Shown here one piece after another: positions 20,971-50,211 of a stretch of DNA of 64,000 nt. Position 1 is the first letter of the stretch. Every line of letters starts with the position of its first letter. The notes below the pieces were generated by a model. The model saw only the letters and a list, made by a program, of their open reading frames with translations, was not told the DNA's origin and ran no database searches. Origin of the DNA: Membranipora membranacea. Lineage: Eukaryota; Bryozoa; Gymnolaemata; Cheilostomatida; Membraniporidae. Both the position numbers and the translations under genes were made by a program. Location: the NCBI GenBank assembly GCA_914767715.1, contig OU612071.1, positions 18,968,948 through 19,032,947 on the forward strand, read 5' to 3'.

Positions 20971-21897
20971 ATTAAAATTTTGATAATGACTTACATTCAG
21001 GTACCCTCCAGTCAAGCTCTAAAACTCCGAGAAGATTAAATATCAATCCAGAGTAAAATAGTATATCTCTTCTGAGCGGAGTAGAATAAAATATCCGTTC
21101 AGAGTAGAGTAAAATATCTGTAGGCTGTAGGTTTGGTAGTGAGGAACCTCTTTACTGCTTGAGGACTGTCTCCACCTGTGGGCTCTATCTATCAATTATA
21201 TCTCTGCCAGTCTTTGTTACCTTTTGTCAAGCACTATGGTACTCAAATAAGCACTGAATTTAATCTTTTGTTTGCGGGGATTACAACTTTCACACTTATC
21301 TGATTGAGGAATTTCATAAATATATTACCCAGGTGCTGCTATTTAAATACCTGTCCCTGATTTCATGTTGCTGGGATGTTTATTCCTTAGACTTGGTAAC
21401 TCATTGTAATTGGAGTTTATGGGACCTTACAAGTCATTTGGAACATTTAATCTACAAATAATGTTCCAAATGACTCTTTATGTATGGAGACCATTTGGAA
21501 CGCTTTTGTCATTCGGAATGTTAACTTGGAACCTTTTTTGAAAACAGTGCTGTTCATAGTCTTATTTCCGGTATATTGACACAAGTTGCGTGCTGTTTTC
21601 TGCGAGACAATTTTTTTTCTCTCCAATTGAGGTTGAATAACCATGATTATTGATGAGGCGATAGCAGGTTACTCCTTGAAGGGATTGTCTCTGGAGGAGG
21701 CAGGCTTGTGAGAGGCCCTATACAGAATACATCAATGTAAATTCTTTTATGCATGCTACTGAGTTATGTTGTATGTTAATACAGTATGTATGTATGTACA
21801 GGTGTTTTTATATGCCTGCATGCTTGTGTTTCACTAGTAGAATATTATGGGCTAAAAATGCCAAGTATTTTTATTCTAAAGTAATTTTGATCTCGAT
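20971..21897. other. Intergenic, nothing recognised
   Basis: Includes short repeats of AGAGTAAAATAT(C/A)TC near 21,050-21,120 and a TATG-rich tract near 21,785. No exon that I can support. Confidence 0.3.
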
Positions 21898-37727
<15,830 letters not shown>

Positions 37728-38421
37728 CGGAGATGGGCTTGATCAAAACAATGTGACCGGAAATAAGTGTCTCAACTAGCTCAAATAAAAATATTTATAA
37801 TCTGCATGCGTGTTGAAAAGATGACCTCAAAGGACCACAAACTGCAATACTGTTCATTTTAACTCAATGACAATAAACAAGTTCACCTCTGCTGCTCTAT
37901 AAAGTAACTTTCTTCATTTTTTGGGCGTCTACTCCCATCTCATACCATTATTGTTAATTCTCAATGTTCCTTTGTTTTTTGTTAGTTATGTCGATATATT
38001 AAATGTCGTATTATTACAAGTGCCTGATGTCATTCTATTTTGAGTCGCAAAAAAAAGGAAGACGCCAAAATAAAAAGTCTAAGGCGGTTGGCAATTCTGT
38101 TTAGCGGAGACAGGCTTGATCAAAACAATGTAACCGGGAATAAGTGTCTCACCTAGCTCAAATAAGAATATTTATAATCTGCATGCATGTTGAAAGGATG
38201 ACCTCGAACGACCACAAACTGCAATACTGTTCATTTTAACTCAAAGAAAATAAACAAGTTCACCTCTGCTGCTCTATAAAGCAACTTTCTTCATTTTTTG
38301 GGCGTCTCCTCCAATCTCATACCATTATTTTTAATTCTCAATGTTCTTTTGTTTTTTGTTAGTTATATCAATATATTAAATGTCGTATTATTACAAGTGC
38401 CTGATGTCATTCTATTTTGAG

Positions 38422-40165
38422 AATATCATTGCAGTCCACGCTCTCAAAAGGTTAATATGACAGGCAACACCGAACAGCTTTTAATAATGCTACTCTATAT
38501 GCTATCAGCATATTTGAGAAACATGGGGCGCTTGAGATCAGATCAAGCTTTGATATTAGAGACATCCTGATTTAAATTTGTAGGCTCCAATACTCCAATA
38601 CTACTAAGACTTAAAAATTGTATGTGACTTTCTCTGTCCATTTTATCAAATTGTCCTCCAATTACTCATGAAATTGCCTAAAAGCTTTACTCAATTGCTC
38701 AAAGCTTGTCAATTAAATTACATGGAAGCAACATTTAAAAGCGTACAGCATAATGATAACCAAACTTTTGATACAATAATTATCAATATATTGTGGTACA
38801 CTAGCAACGGCACACATCATAACTCTGCGACTTAACTGAGAATTGAAACCGTCGATAAGAATTAGTAATCAAATTTATTGTTTTCCTACACATTCTTGCA
38901 TCTAATTTTCCTTTGAAATGAAAAGGTTTCTAGAAATTCATCAGCAGATTTCAATATATTTCGGGATTGTGAAGCTTTAATGGTAGGAAATAATAATTGT
39001 TGTTTACTATGAACATTAAAAGTTGATAGTCCATTGTCTGCGAGTCATTCTTTTATTGTGAAATTTAGGCTACTCAATGTAAACAAATATTCGTGAAGTA
39101 TTTCACGCCACAATGGTTGGCACGCACAGAATCAGAATTTATCAACCTAGTCAGGGATGGGCGGAAGAAAATCTGAAATAAGGTTTCTCTGTTATGGACT
39201 GGTAGCTTGATATCTTCATCATGGTTGAATCTTGCCTGTGAAACAAATCTGTCCACCCATCCATCCACGGTGTAGATATATTTCAATATGAATAAATTTC
39301 CAATGGGGATCTCAGCCGCAAGATTTGTAGCTTCCGCAAGGGTGAGCCTACATTTAGGATGGATGCAATCTCTTATGCTGAGGTGATAATAAAAGGGCCT
39401 GCTGCTATACTGCCCTCTGCGGGTAAAACTCATCATCACAAAATTTTGATTGCATTATGCCACATTTGTGAATATCAACAATTCCTTTCACAAATGATTC
39501 CCAATTAGTTGCTTTTGTTCACTGGAATGATTGATCATATAACAAATCGTTATCCTAAATAAATTTTAACATATGTAAATTATTAAAATATATTTTTGTG
39601 TCAATCAAAGTCAATTTGTAAATCAAAGATTATAGCTGTTTTATGTGTAAAGGGGCAGCCAAAACCCACTGGTACAGTCACTTACTCGTAAGATACAATA
39701 GATCATGCATCAATGTGTCATCCATCAATGGTTTAGTATAGAAGTGTCTTCATAGCCATTTACAAATAGCCAATGAGAAGTGTCATGCCTAATAGTGCTA
39801 ATAAATTGAGTAATGGCAGGATGCTTTGTATTGATTTTGAAAAATTGATACAAACCAGTAATCAGATAGTGATAAACCCCTAAGACAAAGCTATGTATAT
39901 TACTGTACAAGGACTTTGGGTTAATTTACCAACAAAATTTCAAAACAGCTGACAACAAAAATGATAATTGCGTACTTGGTAAAATTTACAAAAGACCTTG
40001 CTTTGATACAATCAACTGTAAATTGGTAAATTGGTCACAGAGATGTATCCTTACTGCCTTAAAAATGCACGTGTTGTGGAAAGCTATAGTATATTGACAT
40101 AACAAAAAAAGATCAGCAATTTCATAAAGAACCTTTTTTATGATGGACTTCCCTTCACTTACTTA
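38422..40165. other. Intergenic, nothing recognised
   Basis: A 121-codon minus-strand frame at 39,074-39,439 has no recognisable domain and no promoter or splice context that I can defend. No other signal. Confidence 0.3.
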
Positions 40166-42524
40166 CAGATCAATACATAGTAGCATTTATCCCTGTCACT
40201 GCACATCAAAGTGAAGGTCAGGGTAAAGGGTACTACACACATGGTATCTTAGACTAATGAGTGTAGCCATTCAATAGCATATGTAAATCGGCATAAACCG
40301 GTATACATCGATCTCAATTTACAATGACAAACATACTATCAACTAACAATTCATGTCATGAATGCGCACATTTAGTCTGCATCCCAATGTCATGTTCCAA
40401 ATTTTAATAAAGTGAGACCTTGTCAATTGAGTCTGAATACCTAAGCAAATATGTTATCGGCTTGTACATATAATGTGCAGCTGCATTCAAGTGCAACTAT
40501 GTTCTTTCACTTCACAGCTTCAATTCTGAAAATAGCATGATCTGCTTGCAGATATTTGCCAAGGCACATATGTAACTGCATCAAGTGGGGTACTGAAAAC
40601 ACCTAATAATCCAGATTTGTATGATATCAACACAAACTGCGCAATAAAGTGTCTCTGTTGATAGAAGATCAGGGGGCATGATCACAATTTCATTCGCTAG
40701 GTTTGACATAGAAAGTAAAGACTATGTTGAGGTAAGTTAACTTGTTTGTGTATTAACTATACTTACTATACTTATGTATACTTACTATACTTACCATGCT
40801 TACTATACTTTCCCTAAATACTATACTTACCCATTCACAAGCACTCTCCCTCTCAGACATGCTTGATGAAAGCCAATAATAATATTTTCATGCAAACTAT
40901 TTCAATAAAACGATTGCCATCAACGAACATTCACCCTTACTCAATTCCCACAGATTACCAGGACCGTGGCTCTTACTCCAGGGTTTTTACTGAGACTAGG
41001 CGCTGCCTACACATTAATTTGAATTTTCTAGTGATATCTGGGTTATGCTTAGATGAACAAAGATTCTCAAAATACTCAAAATACATAGAAAAGATAAGCG
41101 ATGACCAACCATTGTCTGGGGAATCAAAAGAAGATGTGGCATTCTATGACAATGAATTCATTATTAGTAAGATTGCGCTTTAAACTCTCAAATTGGTTCC
41201 ATTTGACACAGGCCCATCTATGCTTCATAAGATATCAATTGTGATGAGCCTAGGGGTGGAAGGACCTCTTGAGGTTGGAGTTGAATTTCGGATATTTGAC
41301 CTCGGATCCAACCACAAACCTATTGGATATGTGTTATGTCTGATCTGAGATGATATGTTTATTATCAACACTTATTTAGCATCATATTTATCTCACTAAA
41401 ACTGACGGAAGGAAGGAAGTATGATAGTCATTAATTTGTAGTTCAGATAAGATAATTGAGTTTGGCTTAAACCACTCAGTGGGGATCAGTAGGCATTCAA
41501 TACCTCTCTCATTTTCATAGCTATCTATTGTTGCTGATTAAGTCTGATTGATGTGTTTTTTTTTCTGCTGAAATCGTTAGAAGCATCTTTACTCAGATCG
41601 TTGTGAATAAGTTTGTCCCATAGAATTATAGAAAAATCTATACGTCTATGGTTTTTCCAATGATGTTCCTTGTAACAAAATGTCTGGTTTGTGATGAGCA
41701 AGGTTATCTTCTTCAGCCTTTTCAAAGTAGGATCCTGTCAAATTGAGTGGCTCTATGCACAGATGCTAGAAGTCAAGAGATCTTTGCACTCATTAAATGA
41801 TATTTTCAATTAATCTGCTTGTGTGATCCTTGCGCTGTTTGAGTGATGAGTTACTCCTTGTAAAGTATAATATCCCAGCAGATATATGCACATTCAAATT
41901 AGGGTAATGGTTCAGGGAAAGGATTTTATATTATGGTGCAAATGTTGTGACTGGTAAATTAAGCGTTTCCGATCCGAGGCTTAGTTTATGGACCGATCCG
42001 ATATCGGATCCGAGGTTGCATAACCCTGATCCGTTCCAACCCTAGTTGAGCCAGTGTCAGAAGAATTAAGTGCCTTCATTACAAATACCACCAATAAGGG
42101 ACTCAAAGTGTGTTGCTCTCAGAGGACTATGGCGCCCAGCTTGTGAGGCGATTACCAGTTTCTTCCATAGAAATCATGGCCATAATATTGTATTATGTTT
42201 TGATATTCAAGTGTTGAAAATGCGTATGAATAACTCATTAAATCTTAGTGGAATTTTGATAGTTCTATTTGTGTTTATTGGTTGATGAAAGAAAACTGTT
42301 GTTGTGTAACCCTAGACATTGACTTAGTCCGAAAAAAGTGTACCAACAATATTTATCAAGTCTTGAATTACAGATTATAGATGTTGAGAATGGCCTTCCA
42401 ATAGTCAAGTTGTGTGGCACGGAGAAGCATGTTGTTCGCACCTGCTCGCAGTCAGTCACCATTCATTTTGTCTCTGACTCAAAGATAGGGACAGTAGGAT
42501 GTGGTTGGCGCCTCGAATGGTTGG
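40166..42524 (+). pseudogene. CUB-domain exons, plus-strand set, frameshifted
   Basis: A pre-CUB exon-like block near 40,166-40,255 is followed by a CUB first-half exon at 40,552-40,731 (acceptor TTGCAG, donor GTAAGT; starts DICQGTYVTASSGVL). A CUB second-half exon lies at 42,374-42,524 (IIDVENGLPIVKLCG to VGCGWRLEWL, donor GTAAGT). CUB is an extracellular beta-sandwich of about 110 residues, and these halves meet in phase 0. The first half has a one-base insertion near 40,650 that brings in TGA, although the C-terminal part reads ITISFARFDIE in the shifted frame. Either a pseudogene or an assembly error. The same exons occur inverted at 47.9-49.1 kb. Confidence 0.7.
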
Positions 42525-43112
42525 GTAAGTAGTAAGCTTCATGTTTAGCAAAATAGTGTTACTAGTTTTTATTCATTCAACATTTTACTACAATCGGAAC
42601 AACCGCTCCCTGTTGTCACAGAAGGATGGAATTAAACCTAGCATGATGCTAGCTCCAGTTTCTAAACTCATGTATGTGACAATTTTGCGGTTGCAAGAGC
42701 TGTTATTTTACTTTCAGTCTTTGTCTGTTTATTTATGTTTAATTTCTGTTGGATCCAGCGTCAGGAATTTTACTTAGTCAGGAAATCCAGCATGGGCTTG
42801 GCTTACTTTATCCCAATCGCCTACTTGATTAATGCATGTGTGAAGCCTACAGGTAACCTGCCTGTGAAAAAGTCTGTTCAAAACAAGACTACCAGTCAGG
42901 CATAAAAACATGTTTGATCATCTATGTTATGATTTCATTTAATACAAACTAACTAATTAAATCCTTCAGAGTAACAATGATTTAATTTTATCAATGAGCG
43001 AAAATAATGAGCACTGGTTTTGTCCCACAATTGGTCTTGTCCCACTCGCAAGCACAAACTTGTGCTAAAACAAATGATCTAATTGACTTTTATGTTGTGC
43101 TGCTTATTTCAG

Positions 43113-43238
43113 GTCATTGATGGGGAGACTGGCGTTCTGCTAGCTAAGTTATGTGGATATATCGATCAAGTTCTCAAACCGTGAACTTTGTCTCAGACAA
43201 CCCAAAAACAGATCTGGGCTGGCGACTTGAATGGTATT
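43113..43238 (+). pseudogene. Extra CUB second-half exon, damaged
   Basis: Acceptor TTTCAG, then VIDGETGVLLAKLCG, homologous to the 42.4-kb exon. A deletion near 43,180 introduces TGA, after which another frame reads NFVSDNPKTDLGWRLEW. No matching first half lies directly upstream on this strand. Confidence 0.65.
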
Positions 43239-43479
43239 GTATGTAAAAGCTTTGATTTTATGCAAATTATAAATTGAATAAGTCTGGAACATGCCTTAGA
43301 GTCACATATATTAGAGACTTCTTTGCTTGAACCATTGGTAGCCTCACATGCAAATGTGTGCTTATTGAATCATGAATGGCCCAAATATGATATTATGAGG
43401 TTTCAATCGCAGCATTGTCTGATGGGAAAATCATGTATACAAACCTGTATATTAACCTCTCCTCTCCAATACAAACCTG

Positions 43480-43682
43480 TATAATAACCTCTCCTCTCCT
43501 CCCCTCCCCTCCCCTTCCCTCCCCTCCCCTCCCCTCCCCTCCCCTCCCCTCCCCTCCCCTCCCCTCCCCTCCCCTCCCCTCCCCTCCCCTCCCCTCCCCT
43601 CCCCTCCCCTCCCCTCCCCTCCCCTCCCCTCCCCTCCCCTCCCCTCCCCTCCCCTCCCCTCCCCTCCCCTCCCCTCCCCTCC
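43480..43682. repeat. CCCCT pentanucleotide microsatellite
   Basis: About 38 units of CCCCT, nearly perfect. It produces Pro-Ser or Gly-Arg-rich pseudo-frames on the two strands. Confidence 0.97.
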
Positions 43683-43728
43683 TGCTGGGTGCAGCTACAT
43701 CAGTGCCTTGGCATATATCTGAAATCAT
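43680..43728 (-). pseudogene. CUB first-half exon truncated by a microsatellite
   Basis: On the minus strand an acceptor-like TTTCAG is followed by DICQGTDVAAPS, the start of the CUB half-exon seen at 40.55, 46.76 and 48.65 kb, and then directly by the CCCCT array. The rest of the exon is missing. Confidence 0.7.
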
Positions 43729-45600
43729 TTTGTTATGTTACGCTATAAGAGAGTAGGAGCAGTGATGAAAATTGTTGACTGATTGCAACCAAAGCATAGC
43801 AAAAAATCAATGTAAATTTGCACCAAACTTGCACTAAACGATAAATAAACTGAAATTATATCAAAGTAAGTATTCATGAATGAGTCCCAGATGTTTTGTG
43901 AGTATACGATGTTGTAAACCCATTGAACTGTTATCAATTTTTTTTTCCTCTCATATTGAGGCATAATTCTCTTTCCTTGCTACCCGATGCAAACTACTAT
44001 TCTCAAAGGCATAAAGGTCGATGTTATGTTGTCAGAGAGCCCATCAGTAGAAATCACAATGTGCATGAACATTCAGTCATGATATTGTGCGCTCATGAGC
44101 ATTCTACACTTATTTCTCAATCAGCTCTCTGTAGATGTCAACATTACAACTCGTCATATGAAGCCAGGGGCCTAAATACTTGCTGTGATCTGATTCGTGG
44201 GAGGGAGCCATTGGCAGGTTATCTGATTCACCTATTGATATCGTGAAAGTAAAGCTAAATTATTTCCAGATTTGCACTTTACCAAGTGGCACTCTCAGTG
44301 GCATTTGCTCTCTCCCCAATATAAGCCAATATGAGCGAACACCATTAGCTAGCTGATGCCTTTCACCTGTATTCATAGACAGGTATGCGGACACTGCAGG
44401 TGTACATAGAGTTACAGGCTCGGCAGATGATTGGTCTGTAAGAAATGGAATATTACATACATTTCATTAGTAGAATATGTTGACAATTTTTATTTTGGAG
44501 CTGCTGAATTAGTGTTTTGAAAAGTGAATGGAAACACAGGTCAACACAAATCGATTAAAATCAAATTTAAACCATCATTTGGCTTAATGAAAGTATCATA
44601 GCAAAGGAACATGGATGGAACCCACAATTGGGATTGCTAAGCCTAATTCTACTCGTTTGGTGGTCAATATCAAATCTACGCTGCTAATTCAATGAATCAT
44701 CATTTAGTCACAGCTGCAGAGCAACACTGTCTTTGCTCATAATATCTGATAATTGTATCTAGAAGATAACTTGTTGATACTTCGATCCCAGTATCATCAA
44801 TATTTCACAGAATGAAAATAATTATATTAAATTCAGAGAATGCACCGAATCAAAATGATTCAGAATTCAAAATCCACCTTCTTTTTTTTTTATATTGATT
44901 TAATTTGCCACATAGGAATGCCTAGCATTATATAAATGTGTGCGTACAATAAAAATTTAGACTTTTGAAAAAAGGAGAAAAAACAGTTGTATTAAAAATG
45001 ATTGGATCAGTTGGTCAAAAACGATAAAATGCATGCTGCATGAGTAAGAAATCAATTGTTGAGACATTACAGGCGCCTGTTCATACCACAAACTAAAAAA
45101 GAGTTCTTGAATCTCTCAGTTCTACATATTGGTGGATAAAAAATATTAGTTTCGTCTTAAGAAATGTTGCAACGGATGGCTTGGGTTTGTGGCGACTTTG
45201 TCAAAGTGCCTGTCAGTTAATACATGTAGAAAATCTAAAATTGGAACCACATTTGATGTGGCTAGTCTCTGACGGTAACTGCCCTGTTCAGGGTATATTA
45301 TTGTGAGGCTCCATCTCTCAATACCCTCGATCTTTGATTTATCATCCTCAGATATTAAAGGAAACCATGCAGCACAGGCATATGTGATCTTAGAATGATT
45401 CTTAGAAAAATAAAAAGTTAGTAAACCAGTCGTATTAACATCTAAACGCTTTAGGCATTGTAAAAAATAATTCAGGCTATTACATTTGTTGACGATTTTG
45501 CGGACATGGTCTTAAAAACATACCACAAATTATAAGAATTCTAAAATTTCTTGATTGTCATTTGAAGAGAAACTCAATGCACACAAATTGTATTACATAC
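43729..45600. other. Intergenic, one doubtful exon
   Basis: Near 44,268 a possible acceptor is followed by CTLPSGTLSG, which has a CUB-like start but stops after about 28 codons. I do not call it as a gene. Nothing else recognised. Confidence 0.25.
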
Positions 45601-48600
45601 ATGACCACTCAAGGCGCCATCCCATCAGACTGGTTACCGCGTTTGTCGAGAAGTGAGTGAGTGACCTTGAAAAGCTTGCAACAATTTTATCTGAACCACT
45701 AATCACACTAGTTGAGTATTTTTTTTTTGATGCTCAATAATTTGATTAGGCTTCTACATGATGAATTAAGTAATCAATATTACTAATTACCAAATCGTTT
45801 CAACTCAGCTATATAGTTTTATATACCGCTAACAATCATTCCATTCTTCATTGAGGTCACATGTGTATGCTTTGAATGACACATACTTTCCCATCGGATA
45901 ATTTCTAATGGACAATTTACTAAGAGCTCCAGAATATTGGATAAAGTTGTTTTTCCAATGTGAGGACAAAAAAGCTTTAGCTTTATTTCCTATCAAAGGT
46001 TGTAGTTTTCAACACTGCAATATATTTAATTGGATTTATAAATGAAAAGGTAGACAATGAAGCAACCATGTCTTTTCAAAATATTTAACTAATTGCAGTG
46101 GATGACCAAAAATGAATGGACTTTAGTTGGAAAAAGCGGAAGAATAAATTAATTTGAATAGGTATGACTGTATGAGATCTCTCAAGATAGGGCTGCACAC
46201 ATACTATCCCTCCAAATACCCAATTCAAACAGGTTCAGCATATGACATGATATTATATTAGCTTAATATAGCTGGTACTTTCAAAATCATGTAAGGCTCA
46301 TTGTATACTCGAGCAGAAGTATTGAAGAAGCAAAATATATATTTGGCCATGAACAGTATTGGGATTTTTACTTGTCACTCATCTATGAAGGTCTTTTCGA
46401 GAAAATTGGTTACATGAGTACTGCTGGGTATGGAATTTTCAATATAGGATAACTTGGATGAAATTGTCAAGTTTGTCAGTGCACTATAAAATATTCAGTG
46501 GATGTACTTCAAGTTCAGTCTTATAAGGGGGAATCTGCCAAACTTTCATCATATGTTTTGACTCACCTCGACAAAATCCAACTCACAGTTGATGTCATAT
46601 TCCACAGAGAGCCTGGTAAAAGCAATCACTATCGTCCCCCCTTTGCTATCGTCAGCTGACACAGTCCTCGGGCAGTCTGTGTTCACATCATACCAATAGG
46701 GATAGTAAGGGGATGTCAATACTCCAGTCGGTGCAGTTACTTCGGTACTTTGGCGGCAAATATCTGCAAATAGGGTAAGTAAAGCTCAGTGAAAATTGTG
46801 ATTGAAATGAATGTCCAATTTAATCGACTTTAGTCACTGAATTATCACCACATGGAAACATTTCAATTCAAACTAAACTGATGAAGCATGAGCTAACTTT
46901 AATTTGCATACTGGATTCTTGTTGCTACGTAATTATCAAAAGCCAGTTAAAGAAAATGTTTACATCCCCTCTCTGCACTTGCACTGTATGAGCTCATAGA
47001 GCTGTATGGAGTCACTGTGGATGAGCATGTGGAGGGAACTGCATGTAATGTGTCATTAATAGAAACATAGTATCAAAATATCATACTGACTCTCGTGATT
47101 TGACTGGGCATGTAGATCACTGATAAACTAGGTTATCATTACCACAAAGCAGGTGTCATAAGGCTAAGTATGCATCATGCGTGACTTGAATTCGCGCATG
47201 TGCAAGAACAATGAGTTTAGTTTGGGTTCTGATTGCAACTTTGGGAAGGGGAAATGGGATATCCCCTGCATAAACTGTCAATCAAAATCAGCTAATAATG
47301 ACAAGAGAGGATAACTATTAATAACAAATCCGCACGCTTTGGGGAGTATGTCACCAGAGCAGGTAGCCAATCAGATGGCTTCGGAATTCCGAGACGCAAT
47401 TTTGCAGAGATCAGCTCATGCCCAGAGCTGAGCATGCGCAGAATGTCAAAATATTACAGTTTTCTGAGCTTAAATTCGAGGCTATCTTTGGAGTTACCCT
47501 CATTTTGTTAGGGTAACTTTGTGCTATGTTGCATATTGTAGACATAATCTGAGAATTCATCTAAGTTGAAGCTTTGCAAGCTTATATGGTAGAAAGATGT
47601 TAAATCATATAATAATATGGATGTTCTGCATTCAATGCTGAATCCAACTGAAAGAAAACAACGGGGAAAGCAAAGTACACCGACAAACAATGCTAGTAAA
47701 ATAACACTCCGAGCTACCGCTGCTCAGGTTCGTAACTGAAAGAGATTTGAACATACAGCTATGATCATGATCATCATTTTCGGAGACAACAGGCAGCGGT
47801 TGCTCCAGTTGTTCCAGTTTGATTGAAATCTGGAACAAATCAAAACTATTTTCACTATTTTGCCAAACATGAAGCAGCCTACTTAGCAGACCACTCGAGG
47901 CGCCAACCACATCCTTCTGTCCCTATCTCAGAGTCAGAGAAGAAATGGATGGTGACTGATTGAGAGCAGGTTTGCAGGTGTTCCGTTGATAGAAAAAAAT
48001 CCCCTATTGGTGGTATTTGGCGTGCAATGGATGCAATTTATTCTACTGACACGTGCTCAACACACTTGATACCAAAGAAAATGTGGGTTGGCATGTGTGG
48101 ACGAGCCCAATGAGCAGAATTAGCTCATTTTACTGGCATTATATCCCTCGCCATAGAATTTGCCATTGTGTTAAGGTTCACTAGACAATTATTGGTCATA
48201 TCTGATCTCCTCTGAGTATTTTGAGTATTTTTTTGATATATGCTTAACTCAGATATTACTAGACATATCTGATAATCAAATTATCTATGCGTATGCTGCT
48301 ACAAGATGCAATAAAACGCTCAAATAAGAGCCATTCAAGACAATCAAGTTTGAAAGTCTGTTGCGGGCTGCTGTGTCATTAATATTAAAAAGTTTACAGC
48401 AACCACACAAATACTCTTTGCTTTCACCAAGAATGTCTGAGCTAGGGTGATAGCTAGTGAATGAGTAAGTATAGTAAGTTAGTTAGTATATGTATGTATC
48501 AGACCTAGTAGTAATGAAATCTTGATCATGCCCCTCGATCTTCTATCATCAGAAATAGTTCTTGAGCAGTCTGTGTTGATGTAATACAAATCTGGATAAT

Positions 48601-50211
48601 TAGAGGATGTCATTACTCCACTTGATGCAGTTACATCTGTGCCCTGGCAAATATCTGAAAGTAAATTATTTTATTTTAGAATGAAGCTTTGATCGAAATG
48701 AATATTCCCTTATTTAAATTGTGTCGCTAAATTGTTAAATTCTGAAAATGCCCATACTCATTGAGGCATTCAATGTACTGTGTTCTCCATGTACTACTTT
48801 ACATCATTTGGGATTTTTGGCGCATATGGAAAAGGTTAGTCCAGGATGATGATGTCTGCCAAATAAAATAGGGTATAATAATAGTATGTTTAGCATTGAA
48901 AATTAATTTGATGCATATCAGATAACACCTTTTGACACATTCTATTGAATAGTAACACTCAGTAGTCTAAGATTACCTGGTGTGTAGTAGTGTAGGATCC
49001 CTCTCCCTGAGCAGCGCTTTGGTGTGCGGTGCCAGGAGTAAATGCTGGTATACATTTATCTGTAAGTAAGTGAGGTGGAATTAATCATCAATGATTTTGA
49101 ATTCGCTGACTTTTTTGTGCATATATATACTATCGATTTCATCACAACACATGCATATTTAGGGTGATAAGGATACCTCCATGTACCATTCATATTATTG
49201 CAAAGGTACTGAAAATTCGTTTGTTATACCAATTTTCAGTTGATCTTTGCAATATTAGGTCTGTTCATGTTTTATAAATTTTACCAATTACACCAGTATC
49301 ATTTTTGTTGTCAGCTGCTTGTTATCTGATTACCGGCTTTATATCAACCCCATCAAAAGCAAAATAAAGTATCAACACATAACACAGCTTGATCAGCACT
49401 ATTAAACAGTCAATAATGTTTGGCTTACAGTTTTTTAAAGACCAATGAGAACATTCATTAATGTCCGCAATAAAAATAATGTGAACACTATCTTAAAATA
49501 GTTATGACTTTGAATTAGTCTAGCAAGTGCTTAGTGACTCTCACTAAAACGGTATAGAAATGGTTCTATCAAACTTGGCAGCTCAGAGAAATATACCATC
49601 TTCTTTTCCTAGATTTTAACATTGAGTCAAGACAAAAAGGGTATGGAGAGAATTTCCGTCCCTCAATAGAGGAGATATTTATATATGTAAAAAAGGAATG
49701 GTTCTAACTGGTTTGCCGCAAGCAAGTCCAACAATCCTCTTTAGTTGAACAAATACTAATCAACAACTGCAGTCAATAAGTAGTAGATGTCAAACTGAGA
49801 ACTGAAGAGGTGCCGTAGTTAAACACTTCTCTGTTCACTTTTAGGTATCTTATCTATTGAGTTAGCTCTCATCCTTCAGCAATTTCAACATGTCCGTCAT
49901 AACCAATTATTCTATGTTTTAGCGCTGCTACACAAACACTTGCTAATAGTTGCTTTCATATCGGTTTTCCAAGTAGCTTGTCACAGAATAAACAGGTCAA
50001 TATGGGAACCAGTAGACAGATCTTACCTTCACAAACAACTTTAGATGCAAAATTGTAGCGGCATGACATGCCAAGTTGACAGGGTCTATTACTATTGCAA
50101 GGTGCTCCATACCCAGCCTTTGTGAATACACTTTTTGGACGCAGTGACAGAGTATAGGGGTTTTTTGCATTGAGGGAAATCCACCGCAGATATAAAACTC
50201 ACAGCATAGGT
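45600..50211 (-). pseudogene. Minus-strand gene with Cys-rich exon and two CUB domains, degraded
   Basis: In transcription order: a Cys-rich exon at 50,211-50,027 (donor GTAAGA; contains GAPCNSNRPCQLGMSC in one frame but has a frameshift upstream of it), then a pre-CUB exon at about 49,063-48,977. CUB 1 has its first half at 48,654 to about 48,530 (DICQGTDVTASSGVMTSSNY) and its second half at about 48,010-47,891 (SVTIHFFSDSEIGTEG). CUB 2 has its first half at 46,763-46,567 (DICRQSTEVTAPTGVLTSPY to NCELDFVE, intact with good splice sites) and its second half near 45,700-45,607 (NAVTSLMGWRLEWS). Several exons are intact, others frameshifted, so the locus may be a decaying paralogue of an EGF/CUB-type secreted gene such as the one at 54.0-62.6 kb. 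Confidence 0.6.

Noticed and set aside
39074-39439. A 121-codon minus-strand frame
   Set aside because: No recognisable domain, and no splice or promoter context; long by chance or part of an unnamed repeat.
43393-43756. Gly-Arg-rich and Pro-Ser-rich open frames
   Set aside because: They come from the CCCCT microsatellite; only the first dozen minus-strand residues are exon-derived.
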